Shown here: one piece after another, positions 8,258 through 16,402 of the stretch | How positions within the stretch are numbered: the stretch's first letter is position 1 | How the letters are laid out: every line of letters begins with the position of its first letter | Assembly (NCBI GenBank): GCA_035712345.1 | Contig: DASTAY010000025.1 | Location: 22,140 to 86,139, forward strand | Direction: 5' to 3' | Origin: VRUE01 sp035712345 | Lineage (GTDB): Bacteria; Actinomycetota; Thermoleophilia; Solirubrobacterales; 70-9 | Length of the DNA stretch: 64,000 nt | The notes under the pieces: generated by a model | Told to the model about the DNA's origin: nothing | Databases searched by the model: none | What the model saw: the letters and a program-made list of their open reading frames with translations, nothing else | Program-made: the position numbers and the translations under genes

Positions 8258-9292
8258 ATGCGCGCGGTCACGTTCCAGGCGCCCGGCGAGGTTCGGGTCG
8301 AGGAGAAGCCCGATCCCGAGCTGCAGGCCGCCGACGACGCGCTGGTCAGGGTCGAGGCGAGCGGGATCTGCGGCTCGGACCTGCACATCTACCACGGCCG
8401 GGTGCCGGTGGAGCCCGGTTTCACGATCGGGCACGAGTTCGTCGGCACGGTGCTGGCCACGGGTGGCGACGTCGAACGGGTCGCCGTCGGCGATCGCGTG
8501 CTCGGCTGCTTCCACACCGCCTGCGCGACCTGCGCCGCCTGCCTGCGCAGCGAGTATCACCGCTGCGAGAAGGGGCAGACCTTCGGCCACGGGTCGAAGT
8601 TGGGCGATCTGCAGGGTGCGCAGGCCGAGCTGCTGCTCGTCCCGCGCGCCAACCTCACCCTGCGGCGCGTCCCCGAGGGGATGTCCGACGAGGTCGCGCT
8701 CTTCGCCGGCGATGTGATGGGAACCGGCTTCCACGCGGTCGCCCACGCCGGGGTGCGGGCCGGCGACACGGTTGCGGTGCTCGGGCTCGGCCCGGTCGGC
8801 CTCTGCGCCGTGCAGGCGGCCGCGGCGGCGGGTGCGACCAGGGTATTCGCGATCGACTCCGTGGCGGCGCGCCTGGAGATGGCGGAGCGCTTCGGCGCCG
8901 CGCCGCTGCACCTCGGCGAGGACGACCCGAAGCGGGCCGTGCGCGGCGCGACCGCAGGACGGGGGGTCGACGTCGTCGTCGACGCGGTCGGCGACCCCGG
9001 TCCGCTGGCGATGGCGGTCAGCCTCGCCCGCGACGCGGGAACAGTCTCGGGGATCGGCGCCTACGCCGGCAAGGGGGAGGTGCCCCTCGGCCTCGCCTGG
9101 CTCAAGGGCCTCACCCTGCGGCTCGGGCTCGCCAACGTGATCGCGCACGTCGACCGCGTCCTCGGTCTGCTCGAGGACGGCAAGCTCGATCCCTCGCCGC
9201 TGGTCACGCACCACATGCAGCTCGACCAGGCCTCGGAGGCCTACGAGCTCTACGACAACCGCGAAGCCCTCAAGATCGTCCTCACCCCCTGA
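8258..9292 (+). CDS. Zinc-dependent alcohol dehydrogenase, medium-chain family
   Basis: A 344-residue MDR-superfamily oxidoreductase acting on an alcohol or polyol with NAD(P). The catalytic zinc site is seen in GICGSDLH and GHEFVGTV, the structural zinc cysteines in CATCAACLRSEYHRC, and the nucleotide fold in GLGPVGLCAVQAAAA. The start is ATG with a TACGGT box six bases upstream and no Shine-Dalgarno, so the mRNA is probably leaderless. Substrate is unknown. The sequence resembles the threonine/sorbitol dehydrogenase branch. A strong palindrome follows the gene at 9333-9379. Confidence 0.92.
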   Translation: MRAVTFQAPGEVRVEEKPDPELQAADDALVRVEASGICGSDLHIYHGRVPVEPGFTIGHEFVGTVLATGGDVERVAVGDRVLGCFHTACATCAACLRSEYHRCEKGQTFGHGSKLGDLQGAQAELLLVPRANLTLRRVPEGMSDEVALFAGDVMGTGFHAVAHAGVRAGDTVAVLGLGPVGLCAVQAAAAAGATRVFAIDSVAARLEMAERFGAAPLHLGEDDPKRAVRGATAGRGVDVVVDAVGDPGPLAMAVSLARDAGTVSGIGAYAGKGEVPLGLAWLKGLTLRLGLANVIAHVDRVLGLLEDGKLDPSPLVTHHMQLDQASEAYELYDNREALKIVLTP

Positions 9293-9332
9293 GGCGAGTG
9301 TCGTGGAGCGAGGCACGCGCCAGAGCGAGGAA

Positions 9333-9379
9333 GCGCCGTAGAGGTTTGGTTCGCTATGCGAACCAAACCTCTACGGCGC
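9333..9379. repeat. Palindromic repeat family P1, copy 1
   Basis: A perfect 22-bp inverted repeat around a TAT loop, with left arm 9333-9354 and right arm 9358-9379. It begins GCGCCGTAGAGGTTTGG. The same outer sequence recurs at 13406-13453 and 32230-32278. It lies 40 bases after the alcohol dehydrogenase stop, so it may also act as a terminator, though it has no T-tract. Confidence 0.85.
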
Positions 9380-9408
9380 CCGGAGTCGGGCGTCCGTGAC
9401 GACGCGAT

Positions 9409-9437
9409 TTGTGAAATATGGCGTTTCTCTCTACAGT
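9409..9437 (+). promoter_or_regulatory. Promoter placing the next start as leaderless
   Basis: TTGTGA at 9409-9414, a 17-base spacer and TACAGT at 9432-9437 form a good -35/-10 pair. The GTG at 9444 falls where transcription should start, which favours it over the in-frame GTG at 9396. Confidence 0.6.
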
Positions 9438-9443
9438 GGAGAG

Positions 9444-9890
9444 GTGCGGTCGAGGCGCCGGGGAATCGCGGCAGTCGTCGCCTTGAGCGCTCTGGTCTTT
9501 GCCGGAAGCGCTCAGGCGTGCTCCTGCGCGCCGCGCAATCCGGTCGACGCGCTAAGCCGCGCCGACGCCGCGATCGTCGCCCGACTGGTCAAGGTCGTTC
9601 CGCGGGGGAGCCTGCGCGCCGACTATCGCTACCGGGTACGCCGTGTCTACCGTGGCGCCCGGATGATCGACCGGGGCGAGACGATCTCGGTCCGCAGCGC
9701 GCGCCGCGCCGCGGCCTGTGGGCTGCCGCGCCGGCAGGGGCACGCCGTCGGCCTCTTCCTCGCGCGCGACGAACGCGGCCACTGGACGGCCGGGATCTGC
9801 AGCACGATCTCCCCACGGCGACTCTGGCAGGCGGCGCGCCAGGGGTATGACCGGCCCCGCCCGGGTGCCCAGGCAAACTGTGCCAGTTGA
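9444..9890 (+). CDS. Small secreted cysteine-rich protein, TIMP/NTR-like
   Basis: 148 residues from GTG 9444. It has a clear signal peptide (VRSRRRGIAAVVALSALVFAG) cleaved after AQA, so the mature protein begins CSCA. Bacterial proteins with a mature CSC start followed by ADAAIVARLV and YRVRRVYRG resemble the netrin-like fold of tissue inhibitors of metalloproteases. Other cysteines occur at AACG and GICST. Its function is unknown and it is probably extracytoplasmic. An upstream GTG at 9396 would add 16 residues that do not look like a signal peptide start. It ends just before the GntR promoter. Confidence 0.7.
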   Translation: MRSRRRGIAAVVALSALVFAGSAQACSCAPRNPVDALSRADAAIVARLVKVVPRGSLRADYRYRVRRVYRGARMIDRGETISVRSARRAAACGLPRRQGHAVGLFLARDERGHWTAGICSTISPRRLWQAARQGYDRPRPGAQANCAS

Positions 9891-9915
9891 CTAACACACT
9901 AGACCGAGCTACTGT
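9887..9915 (+). promoter_or_regulatory. Consensus promoter of the GntR-YrbE unit
   Basis: TTGACT at 9887-9892, a 17-base spacer and TACTGT at 9910-9915. The ATG follows nine bases later, giving a leaderless or nearly leaderless transcript. The -35 overlaps the stop of the preceding gene. Confidence 0.75.
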
Positions 9916-9924
9916 GCTGTTGAG

Positions 9925-10659
9925 ATGGCACAGCAGCAGGCGTCCCGCGAGCCCAACCCGTTCTCGATCGATCCTGCCGACGAGCTCCCCGTCGGCCTGC
10001 AGCTGACCTGGCGCCTGCGCGCGCTGATCGCCACCGGCCGTCTCGCCTCCGGCGAGCGGCTGCCGAGCTTTCGCCGCCTCGCCACGTGGGCGGGGGTCAA
10101 CGTGAACACGGTGCGCGCCGTGTACGCCGGGCTCGAGCACGAGGGGCTGGTGGTCAGCCGCCAGGGTCAGGGCACGTTCGTCGCCGACGAGATCCAAGCC
10201 GCCGCCCAACTGGAGGAGATCGCCACCGAGGCCCTGCGCCGCGCCCGCGACGCCGGCCTCAGCCCGCGCGAGCTGGCGATCGTCGCCTCCGCCTGCGCCA
10301 ACATGCCGGGCGCGCTCGAGGAGCCGAGCGAGGCGGAGCGCCTCGACCTTCCCGATCTCGCCGGTGAGAGCGAGGCGATCGAGGTGCGCCAGGAGCTGCG
10401 CCGCCAGATAGCACGCCTCGAGGCCGAGCTCGCCGCCTATCCCGCCGACCTGCCCCGCGACCTGCCGACCGCGCCGCGCCGCGCCAAAGCCCATGTGGCC
10501 GGCGTCGAGGAGCTCGAGCAGACGCGCGACACGCTGATCGCCCAGCTCTCGGCGGCCCAGCGCGCCGCCGAGCAGCGGGCGCGCCAGGCGGGGCGCGAAC
10601 GGGCGCAGGGCGCCAGTCCCCTCGAGCGGGCGATGAGCTGGTGGCGACACAAGCTGTAG
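9925..10659 (+). CDS. GntR-family transcriptional regulator, YtrA-like
   Basis: A DNA-binding regulator of 244 residues. A winged helix-turn-helix of GntR type spans about residues 12-85 (GLQLTWRLRALIATGRL, GERLPSFRRLA, NTVRAVYAGLEHEGLVVSRQGQGTFVADE). The C-terminal 150 residues are Glu/Arg/Ala-rich and probably coiled coil, not a FadR- or UbiC-type ligand domain. The gene overlaps the first YrbE permease by 19 bases, so it most likely controls that unit and itself. The effector is unknown. Confidence 0.88.
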   Translation: MAQQQASREPNPFSIDPADELPVGLQLTWRLRALIATGRLASGERLPSFRRLATWAGVNVNTVRAVYAGLEHEGLVVSRQGQGTFVADEIQAAAQLEEIATEALRRARDAGLSPRELAIVASACANMPGALEEPSEAERLDLPDLAGESEAIEVRQELRRQIARLEAELAAYPADLPRDLPTAPRRAKAHVAGVEELEQTRDTLIAQLSAAQRAAEQRARQAGRERAQGASPLERAMSWWRHKL

Positions 10660-11447
10660 CGCGGGCGTTCCAGCCCGCCAAGTCGTTCTTCGAGCAGGTC
10701 GGGGAGATGATGATCCTCACCGCGAAGACGCTGGTCGCCGCGGTGAAGCCGCCATACCCCTACGGCGAGGAGCTCGTCGGCCAGTTCCTCTTCGTGCTCA
10801 AGCTCTCCTGGTTCCCGATGACGATCTCGACCTTCGCCCTCTGCCTGGGGGCGCCGGGTCTGCAGGCGGCCGGGATCCTCAACCTCTTCGGCGCGCTCGA
10901 CCGCCTCGGCGGCTTCTTCGTCGTGATCGCGGTCCGCCAGATCGGCCCGATCGTCACCGCGATCGTCGTCGGCGGGGTCGCGGGCACGGCGATCACCGCC
11001 GACCTCGGCGCCCGCAAGATCCGCGAGGAGCTCGACGCCCTGCAGGTGCTCGGCGTCGACCCGATCAAGAACCTGGTCGTGCCGCGCTTTCTCGCGTTGA
11101 TCGTCATCACCGGCCTGCTCGACGTCTTCGCGATCGTCTTCGGGCTCAGCGCCGGGATCGCCGCCGAGTTGATCTACGGCCAGCCGCTGGGCGGCTTCTT
11201 CGCCACCCTCTTCACCAACGCGCTGACGACGGACGTTTGGGGCTCGGTGCTGATGTGCTCGCTCTTCGGCGGCATCATCGCCGTCGTCTGCTGCTACAAG
11301 GGGATGACCGCCTCCGGCGGCGCCGCCGGGGTCGGTCGGGCGGTCAACCAGGCGGTGGTGATCTCCTTCGTGGGGGTCTTCGCCTTCCTCTACGTGTTCA
11401 CCGCCGTGCTGCTCGCCAGCAACCCCGAACTGCAGTCGATCCGGTGA
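10641..11447 (+). CDS. MlaE/YrbE family lipid ABC transporter permease (first of pair)
   Basis: 268 residues with five to six membrane helices and the MlaE-family core GPIVTAIVVGGVAGTAITADLGARKIREELDALQVLGVDPI, in which the ExxDAL motif marks the ATPase contact. Such permeases move phospholipids or sterols together with Mce proteins and an MlaF ATPase. The assigned GTG start lies inside the GntR gene, with ATG 10707 as an alternative. A second YrbE follows 10 bases after its stop. No mce gene or ATPase is found in the window. Confidence 0.88.
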   Translation: MATQAVARAFQPAKSFFEQVGEMMILTAKTLVAAVKPPYPYGEELVGQFLFVLKLSWFPMTISTFALCLGAPGLQAAGILNLFGALDRLGGFFVVIAVRQIGPIVTAIVVGGVAGTAITADLGARKIREELDALQVLGVDPIKNLVVPRFLALIVITGLLDVFAIVFGLSAGIAAELIYGQPLGGFFATLFTNALTTDVWGSVLMCSLFGGIIAVVCCYKGMTASGGAAGVGRAVNQAVVISFVGVFAFLYVFTAVLLASNPELQSIR

Positions 11448-11457
11448 GGCGCCCGCG

Positions 11458-12255
11458 GTGATCGGCTGGCTCGACGTCCCCCGCGGCTGGCTCGACTCCT
11501 TCGGCGAGGTCGCCCGCTTCGGCGCGCGCGTCGCCGGCCTTGTCTACTCGGGCCGGGTGGGGCGCTACTTCGGCGAGAGCATCCGCCAGGCGGGGATCCT
11601 GATCCTCGGCTCGGCGATCGTCATCTGGGTCTTCGTCTTCATCCTCGGCCTGCAGTGCGGGGTGATCGGCGCCTATTTCGTGCGCTCGCAGGGCGCCCCG
11701 TCCTACGCCGGCCTGTTCTCCGCCTACTGCGATCTGCGCGAGGCGCTGCCCTATGCCTTCGGCTACATCCTCTCGGCCAAGGTCGGGACCGGGATCGTCG
11801 CCGAGCTCGGTGCGATGCGGATCTCCGACGAGATCGACGCGCTCGAGGTGATGGGAATCCAGCCGGTCACCTTCCTCGCCGCGACCCGCCTGCTCGGCGC
11901 CTGGATGGCGCTGCCCTTCATCTACCTGGTCGGCATCGGCGTCATGTACCTCGCCAGCTACCTGGCGGTCGTCGACCAGATCGGCGACGTCTCCTCGGGC
12001 GGCTACCTGCTGATCTTCTGGATGTTCCAGGACCCGCTCGACCTGATCTTCAGCCTGACCAAGGGGATGGTGATGGCGACCGCGATCGTGGTCGTCGGCT
12101 GCTATTACGGCTACACGGCGTCGGGCGGGCCGGTGGGGGTGGGGACCGCGACCGCGCAGTCGATGGTCGTCAACATCATCCTCGTCCACATCATCGGCAT
12201 GCTCGGCACCGTCGTCTTCTGGGGGCCGAGCCCGCGCGCGCCGATCGGCGGCTGA
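11458..12255 (+). CDS. MlaE/YrbE family lipid ABC transporter permease (second of pair)
   Basis: 265 residues, starting at GTG. It has the same fold as its neighbour, with core AKVGTGIVAELGAMRISDEIDALEVMGIQP. The two permeases are paralogous, like YrbE-A and YrbE-B of mycobacterial mce operons, and presumably form a heterodimer. The unit stops here: a glutathione S-transferase-like gene runs in the opposite direction with its stop three bases away. The missing mce and ATPase partners must be elsewhere. Confidence 0.88.
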   Translation: MIGWLDVPRGWLDSFGEVARFGARVAGLVYSGRVGRYFGESIRQAGILILGSAIVIWVFVFILGLQCGVIGAYFVRSQGAPSYAGLFSAYCDLREALPYAFGYILSAKVGTGIVAELGAMRISDEIDALEVMGIQPVTFLAATRLLGAWMALPFIYLVGIGVMYLASYLAVVDQIGDVSSGGYLLIFWMFQDPLDLIFSLTKGMVMATAIVVVGCYYGYTASGGPVGVGTATAQSMVVNIILVHIIGMLGTVVFWGPSPRAPIGG

Positions 12256-12258
12256 GCG

Positions 12259-13056
12259 CTAGCTGGACGTTTCCGCCTCGGCCTGCGCCCTGGCTGGCTG
12301 GCGGTGGCGGCGGAACATCTCCGCGACCCACTTGAAGCCGCGGCGCTCGCGCAACGGCTCGCGGAATTCCTCGAAGCCCTCCGGCATCTGCTGGTCGGCT
12401 GGGAGGGGGGCCCCTTCGGGTTCGGCGAGGGGATAGAAGAGGGAGGCGGCGGTGAGGTCGGCGACGCTGAAGGCCTCCCCGACGAGGTAGTCGCCCTCGG
12501 TGGAGTCGAGCTCCGCCTCCAGGCGGTCGAGAGCCGCCAGCACCTTGGCGCGGGAGCGGTCGGCCAGCTCGGCGTCCCGGGCCTTGAAGCGCAGGCTGGT
12601 GAAGGCGCGGCCGTAGCCCACCGCGGCGGCGCTGAAGCGGGCCAACCGCGGGGGAGACGTGCGCTCGAGGACCGACGCGAAGCTCTGCCTGTCGTTGCTC
12701 AGCTCATACCAGACAAGCTGCCGAATCGGCGGGCCCAGCTCCTCGTCGAAGAACTCCTCGAGCGCGAGCGCTCGGCGCCGCTGCGCGATGTCGGCCGGAT
12801 ACAGCGGGGGCTCGGGGAAGCGCTCCTCCAGCGCGGCGATGATCGCCGTCGAGTCGCCGATCCGCCGGCCGTCGATGCTCAGCACCGGGAACGTGTAATG
12901 GGCGCCGCGAGTCAGCCAGAGGGCGATGGCCATATGGCTGCCCGGAACGGGGGACAGACGACGGTGCTCGACGCCCTTCCAGGCGAGCGCCCAACGGGCC
13001 TTCTCGCTGTAGTGCGAGATCGGGATCTGCCAGAGGGTGGGAATTGCGTCACTCAT
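12259..13056 (-). CDS. Glutathione S-transferase family protein
   Basis: 265 residues. The thioredoxin-like N-terminal domain has the pattern LWQIPISHYSEKARWALAWKGVEHRR, then the cis-Pro region FPVLSIDGRRIGDSTAIIAALEERFP with the ES/DS motif. The C-terminal helical domain ends with GDYLVGEAFSVADLTAASLFYPL, the usual N-capping block. The start ATG (MSDAIP) is chosen over a longer frame because the GST fold begins right after it. It is divergent from the pterin dehydratase gene, 36 bases away. Substrate is unknown. Confidence 0.85.
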   Translation of the reverse strand: MSDAIPTLWQIPISHYSEKARWALAWKGVEHRRLSPVPGSHMAIALWLTRGAHYTFPVLSIDGRRIGDSTAIIAALEERFPEPPLYPADIAQRRRALALEEFFDEELGPPIRQLVWYELSNDRQSFASVLERTSPPRLARFSAAAVGYGRAFTSLRFKARDAELADRSRAKVLAALDRLEAELDSTEGDYLVGEAFSVADLTAASLFYPLAEPEGAPLPADQQMPEGFEEFREPLRERRGFKWVAEMFRRHRQPARAQAEAETSS

Positions 13057-13092
13057 GGTTTGAAAAGTCCGATTTGTGGCAGCATAGAGGCG

Positions 13093-13371
13093 ATGGCTCC
13101 TCTGGGCGATTCCGAGATCGAGGCGAGACTGGCCGAGCATCCTGGTTGGGAGCGCAATGGCTCCACGATCCGCAAGAGCTTCGAGCGTGGCGACTTCGTC
13201 GGCTCGGTCAACTTCGTCCGCAGCCTGGTCGAGCCCGCCGAGGAGATGAGCCACCATCCCGACCTGGAGATCTCCTGGGACACGGTGACGGTGTCCCTCT
13301 CGACCCACTCCGACGGGGGCGTCACCGCGGCCGACTTCGAGCTGGCGGCGAAGATCGACGCGCTGGCCTGA
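13093..13371 (+). CDS. Pterin-4a-carbinolamine dehydratase
   Basis: 92 residues, the usual size. The conserved active-site block EMSHHPDLEISWDTVTVSLSTH carries the paired histidines and Asp of the family, followed by GGVTAADFELAAKIDAL. It dehydrates 4a-hydroxytetrahydropterin after aromatic amino acid hydroxylase turnover, or acts in molybdopterin or other pterin metabolism. No hydroxylase gene is nearby, so the partner is unknown. I chose the ATG at 13093; upstream frame belongs to antisense of the GST gene. Confidence 0.9.
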   Translation: MAPLGDSEIEARLAEHPGWERNGSTIRKSFERGDFVGSVNFVRSLVEPAEEMSHHPDLEISWDTVTVSLSTHSDGGVTAADFELAAKIDALA

Positions 13372-13405
13372 CCCGGCGGTCGCCGCGGAGGCCCGCAGGC
13401 GTCGA

Positions 13406-13453
13406 GGCGCCGTAGAGATTTGCGCCGGATAGCGGTTCAACCCCTACGGCGCC
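13406..13453. repeat. Palindromic repeat family P1, copy 2 (degenerate)
   Basis: Outer arms GGCGCCGTAGAG and CTACGGCGCC match the other two copies, but the inner stem is diverged (GATTTGCGCC against GGTTCAACCC). It lies between the pterin dehydratase stop and the arfB promoter. Confidence 0.75.
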
Positions 13454-13481
13454 GGGGGGAAACGGTGGATACCGTGGGCAG

Positions 13482-13898
13482 ATGGCCGAGGGGTTGAGGA
13501 TCGACGCGCGACTGGAGATCCCGATGGGGGAGATCGAGCTGCGCGCCAGCCGCTCCTCGGGGCCGGGCGGGCAGCACGCGAACGTGACCGCCTCACGCGT
13601 GGAAGCGATCTTCGACGTACGCGCGTCGGCGGCGCTGGACGACTCGCAGCGGGCGAGGCTGCTGGAGCGGGCCGGGCCGCTCGTCGCGGCGGTCGCCCAA
13701 GACGCGCGGAGCCAGGCGCGCAACCGTGAGCTGGCGCTGGAGCGGCTGTCGGCAAAGATCGCGGCGGGCCTGGCGGTGCCGCGTCGGCGGCGGCCGACCA
13801 AGCCCAGCCGCGCCGCCCGCCGGCGCCGTCTGGAGCGCAAGCGCCAAGTCGGGGAACGCAAGCGGGCACGCCGGCGGCCGTCGGCGGAAGGCGACTGA
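13482..13898 (+). CDS. arfB: Alternative ribosome-rescue factor ArfB (peptidyl-tRNA hydrolase, GGQ protein)
   Basis: 138 residues. The catalytic loop is SRSSGPGGQHANVTASRVE, with the GGQ motif that hydrolyses peptidyl-tRNA on stalled ribosomes. The C-terminal tail is very rich in Arg and Lys (RRRRPTKPSRAARRRRLERKR), as in ArfB/YaeJ, where it enters the empty mRNA channel. There is no codon-recognition domain, which excludes RF1/RF2. TACCGT lies six bases before the ATG, so the start is probably leaderless. Confidence 0.92.
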   Translation: MAEGLRIDARLEIPMGEIELRASRSSGPGGQHANVTASRVEAIFDVRASAALDDSQRARLLERAGPLVAAVAQDARSQARNRELALERLSAKIAAGLAVPRRRRPTKPSRAARRRRLERKRQVGERKRARRRPSAEGD

Positions 13899-13915
13899 TT
13901 GGCAGACTGAGGGCG

Positions 13916-14263
13916 ATGGCGAAGCGCAGGCAGAGACGGCCGCGTCAGAAGGCTCCGACGGTCGATTACGCCGACGAGGAGGGCAACGTGCTCACCCTGC
14001 GGCAGTCGCTCAGCGCGGGCACGATCCGCAAGCTCGGCGAGGGCCCCGCGACGGCTGCGACCTCACAGGAGGACGCCTGGCGCCGCCGGCAGGAGCTGCT
14101 CTTCGAGCGCCTCGCGGTGCGTTGGGAGATCGCCGGTCTGCCGCTCGAGGACCAGAAGATGCTGCTCGGTCGCTACCGCATGGCCGACGCGGCGACGCAG
14201 GAGTGGGTCCGCCGCACGATCGCCGACCACGTCGACCGGTTCATCCCCGAGCTCTCGCGGTAG
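13916..14263 (+). CDS. Hypothetical protein, small and basic
   Basis: 115 residues with no family I recognise. The first 12 residues are basic (AKRRQRRPRQK), followed by a mixed-charge, probably helical body with TLRQSLSAGTIRKLGEG and QEDAWRRRQELLFERLAVRWEIAGLPLEDQKMLLGRYRM. No membrane segment or cysteine pairs. It begins 17 bases after arfB. A CAGACT box upstream suggests a leaderless start. Codon use matches neighbours, so it is probably a real gene. Confidence 0.65.
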   Translation: MAKRRQRRPRQKAPTVDYADEEGNVLTLRQSLSAGTIRKLGEGPATAATSQEDAWRRRQELLFERLAVRWEIAGLPLEDQKMLLGRYRMADAATQEWVRRTIADHVDRFIPELSR

Positions 14264-14291
14264 AGTCGGACGACCCGACGAAAGGAGCGCC

Positions 14292-14672
14292 ATGCTTGCC
14301 GACGCCAACGCCACCAGCGGATTCGCGGTGCCCGATACGGATCAGGCAAAGCGCTTCTACGGCGACACCCTCGGCCTCGAGGTCGCGGTGATGGACGAGG
14401 AGAACGGGGTCATGGCGCTGAAGCTCGAGGGCGGGGACGTCCTCGTCTACCGCAAACCGGACTTCCAGCCCGCCAACTACACGATCCTCAACTTCGAGGT
14501 CGACGACATCGACTCCGCGGTCGACGGGCTGGCGGAGCGCGGAGTGAGCTTCGAGCGCTACGACGGCTTCGAGCAGGACGAGAAGGGCATCATGCACGGC
14601 CCCGGCCCCCACATCGCCTGGTTCAAGGACCCGGCCGGCAACATCCTCTCGGTGCTCCAGCAACCCGGCTAG
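14292..14672 (+). CDS. VOC-family (glyoxalase/bleomycin resistance-like) protein
   Basis: 126 residues forming one vicinal-oxygen-chelate module. Motifs include GFAVPDTDQAKRFYGDTLGLEV at the N-terminus and PHIAWFKDPAGNILSVLQQ at the end, with the metal-ligand Glu/His positions partly retained. The family includes glyoxalase I, dioxygenases and antibiotic-binding proteins, so the reaction cannot be assigned. A good AAAGGAG ribosome binding site precedes the ATG. tRNA-Val lies six bases downstream on the other strand. Confidence 0.85.
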   Translation: MLADANATSGFAVPDTDQAKRFYGDTLGLEVAVMDEENGVMALKLEGGDVLVYRKPDFQPANYTILNFEVDDIDSAVDGLAERGVSFERYDGFEQDEKGIMHGPGPHIAWFKDPAGNILSVLQQPG

Positions 14673-14677
14673 GCAGA

Positions 14678-14749
14678 TGGGCGCGGCTGGGTTCGAACCA
14701 GCGACCTCTCGCGTGTGAGGCGAGCGCTCTCCCACTGAGCTACGCGCCC
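14678..14749 (-). tRNA. tRNA-Val (anticodon CAC)
   Basis: On the minus strand the acceptor arm GGGCGCG pairs with CGCGCCC. The D arm is GCTC/GAGC. The anticodon stem CTCGC/GCGAG encloses loop CTCACAC with anticodon CAC. The T arm GCTGG-TTCGAAC-CCAGC is perfect. The discriminator base is A. CCA is not encoded. It reads GUG codons, which are common here. Confidence 0.97.
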
Positions 14750-14823
14750 GGGAGAGTGCGGATATTACGCGGCGCCCAGCGACGGGAGGGGCAAGCCGGT
14801 ACGCCAGGGTTTGGGCCCAGGGC

Positions 14824-16050
14824 TCAGGCGACGGCGGGCCTCCGGCCGGGAGCAATGCCGTCCCCGGGCGGCCCGGTTTCGCCCTCCTCCACGGCGCGTC
14901 TCTGCAGCGCCAGGCCGACGAAGGGGAAGATCAGGGTCGAGAGCATGGCCGCGCCGACCAGACCCGCGGCGGTGGCGCTGGTCATATGCCCGGCGTCAAT
15001 CGCGATCGTCGTGATCGCGACGACCAGCGGCAGCTCGGTCGCGGAGAAGAAGGCGAGCGCGGCCCGTTGGCGCGATTGCAGCACGTGGCGGTACAGCAGC
15101 ATCGCGGGCGCTCCGCGGATCACCAGGAAGAGGACGACGAACAGCGCCAGCTTGAGGATCGCTTCGGCAGAGCCCAGCGCCTGCACGTCGAAGTTCATGC
15201 CGCTGGTGACGAAGAAGAAGGGGACGAAGAAGCCGAAGCCGACCGCGGTCAGCTTCGACTCGAAGACCTGCAGCTCGTGGCCTTTCAGGGCCAGGCGGAC
15301 GATCATGCCCGCGACGAAACCGCCGAGCAGCACGTCGAGGCCGAGCTTCCCCGCCAGCAGGACGAGGCCGAAGATCAGCACCACCGTCACCCGCACTGCA
15401 AGCTGGCTGCTCGCCTCGAAGGTGCGTTCCAGGGCGCTCCAGCCGCGCCAGGCGAGGCGGATCGAGACCAACGCAAGGGCCACGGCCAGGGCGATGAATG
15501 CGATCAATATTCCCGCCTCGTGCAGCGGTTTCTCGGTCGAGAGGAAGAGGGTGATGAGCAGGATCGGCCCGAACTCGCCGATCCCGCCGGCCGCGAGCAG
15601 ATAGGTCCCGAAGCGGGTGCGCAACTCGCCGCTGTCGCGCAGGATCGGGATCAGCGTGCCGATCGCCGTCGTCGCCATCGCGGTGCTCGTATAGAGGGCG
15701 GAGAGGACCAGGCCGGTCGCCTCGAGCACGGCGCCGAAGACGTGGGCGATGACGATCGAGAGCCCCCAGCCCCAGGCGCCGAGCTTCAGCGGCTCGCCCT
15801 TGATCCGCTCGAAGTCGATCTCATAGCCGGCGAAGAAGAAGAGCATGCCGAGACCGAGGTTGGAGAAGAATTCGATGAATTCGTCTTCCGCGGCGATGCT
15901 GAGCACGTGGGGGCCGATCAGGATCCCGAGCCCGAGCTCGATCACCACCACCGGCGGGACGAAGCGGCCGGGGACGAAGGCCACGGTCGCCGCCGCCACC
16001 GCTGCCGAGAGGACGATGACGAAGAAGGACTCGGTGTCGACGTGGATCAA
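14824..16050 (-). CDS. Cation:proton antiporter, CPA2/KefB-like
   Basis: 408 residues with about 12 membrane helices and no C-terminal RCK/TrkA-N domain, so this is the membrane part only. Family blocks include VVVIELGLGILIGPHVL, LGLGMLFFFAGYEIDFERIK and STAMATTAIGTLIPILRDSGEL. It probably exchanges Na+ or K+ for protons. The ATG start at 16050 gives a short N-terminus before helix one. The upstream 160 bases lead to the SRP RNA on the opposite strand. Confidence 0.88.
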   Translation of the reverse strand: MIHVDTESFFVIVLSAAVAAATVAFVPGRFVPPVVVIELGLGILIGPHVLSIAAEDEFIEFFSNLGLGMLFFFAGYEIDFERIKGEPLKLGAWGWGLSIVIAHVFGAVLEATGLVLSALYTSTAMATTAIGTLIPILRDSGELRTRFGTYLLAAGGIGEFGPILLITLFLSTEKPLHEAGILIAFIALAVALALVSIRLAWRGWSALERTFEASSQLAVRVTVVLIFGLVLLAGKLGLDVLLGGFVAGMIVRLALKGHELQVFESKLTAVGFGFFVPFFFVTSGMNFDVQALGSAEAILKLALFVVLFLVIRGAPAMLLYRHVLQSRQRAALAFFSATELPLVVAITTIAIDAGHMTSATAAGLVGAAMLSTLIFPFVGLALQRRAVEEGETGPPGDGIAPGRRPAVA

Positions 16051-16212
16051 GGCGGGGATGATCCCACGGGCGTCGCCGGGTAGGATCGAGCGTGGACCGT
16101 GCTAGGCGGGGAATCAGCGGTGCCCTATAACCCGCAATCCGCTCTAGCGGGGCCGACTACCGTTCTTAGGGGCTGGCCTTCGGGACCGGTCCGCCGGGGG
16201 CGGCGTTGACGG

Positions 16213-16303
16213 CCGGGTCCTGCGCGACGTGGGCACGTGAATCAGGTCAGGTCCGGAAGGAAGCAGCCTTAAGCGGATGCCGCGGGTGCCGCAGGCGAGC
16301 CCG
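16213..16303 (+). ncRNA. ffs: Signal recognition particle RNA, small bacterial type
   Basis: The helix 8 core GGTCAGGTCCGGAAGGAAGC, the Ffh-binding signature, lies at about 16245-16264. The flanks pair: GGGTCCTGCG at 16214 with CGCAGGCGAGCCC ending at 16302, and GGGCAC with GTGCC inside. The ends are estimated from the helix. A TACCGT box at 16158-16163 could start a longer precursor near 16170. Sequence 16304-16402 shows no further feature. Confidence 0.92.
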
Positions 16304-16402
16304 ACTCGAGCCAACCGCGACGGACATGCCTGGAGACCACGTTTCGAAGGCGGGTGCACGGTCCATTTCTTCGACCCTGGGCTCCGCCTGCTCGAAGGAG
16401 CT

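Noticed and set aside
14824..16050. Integration of a mobile element at tRNA-Val
   Set aside because: The gene next to the tRNA is an ordinary antiporter; no integrase and no duplicated tRNA end were seen nearby.
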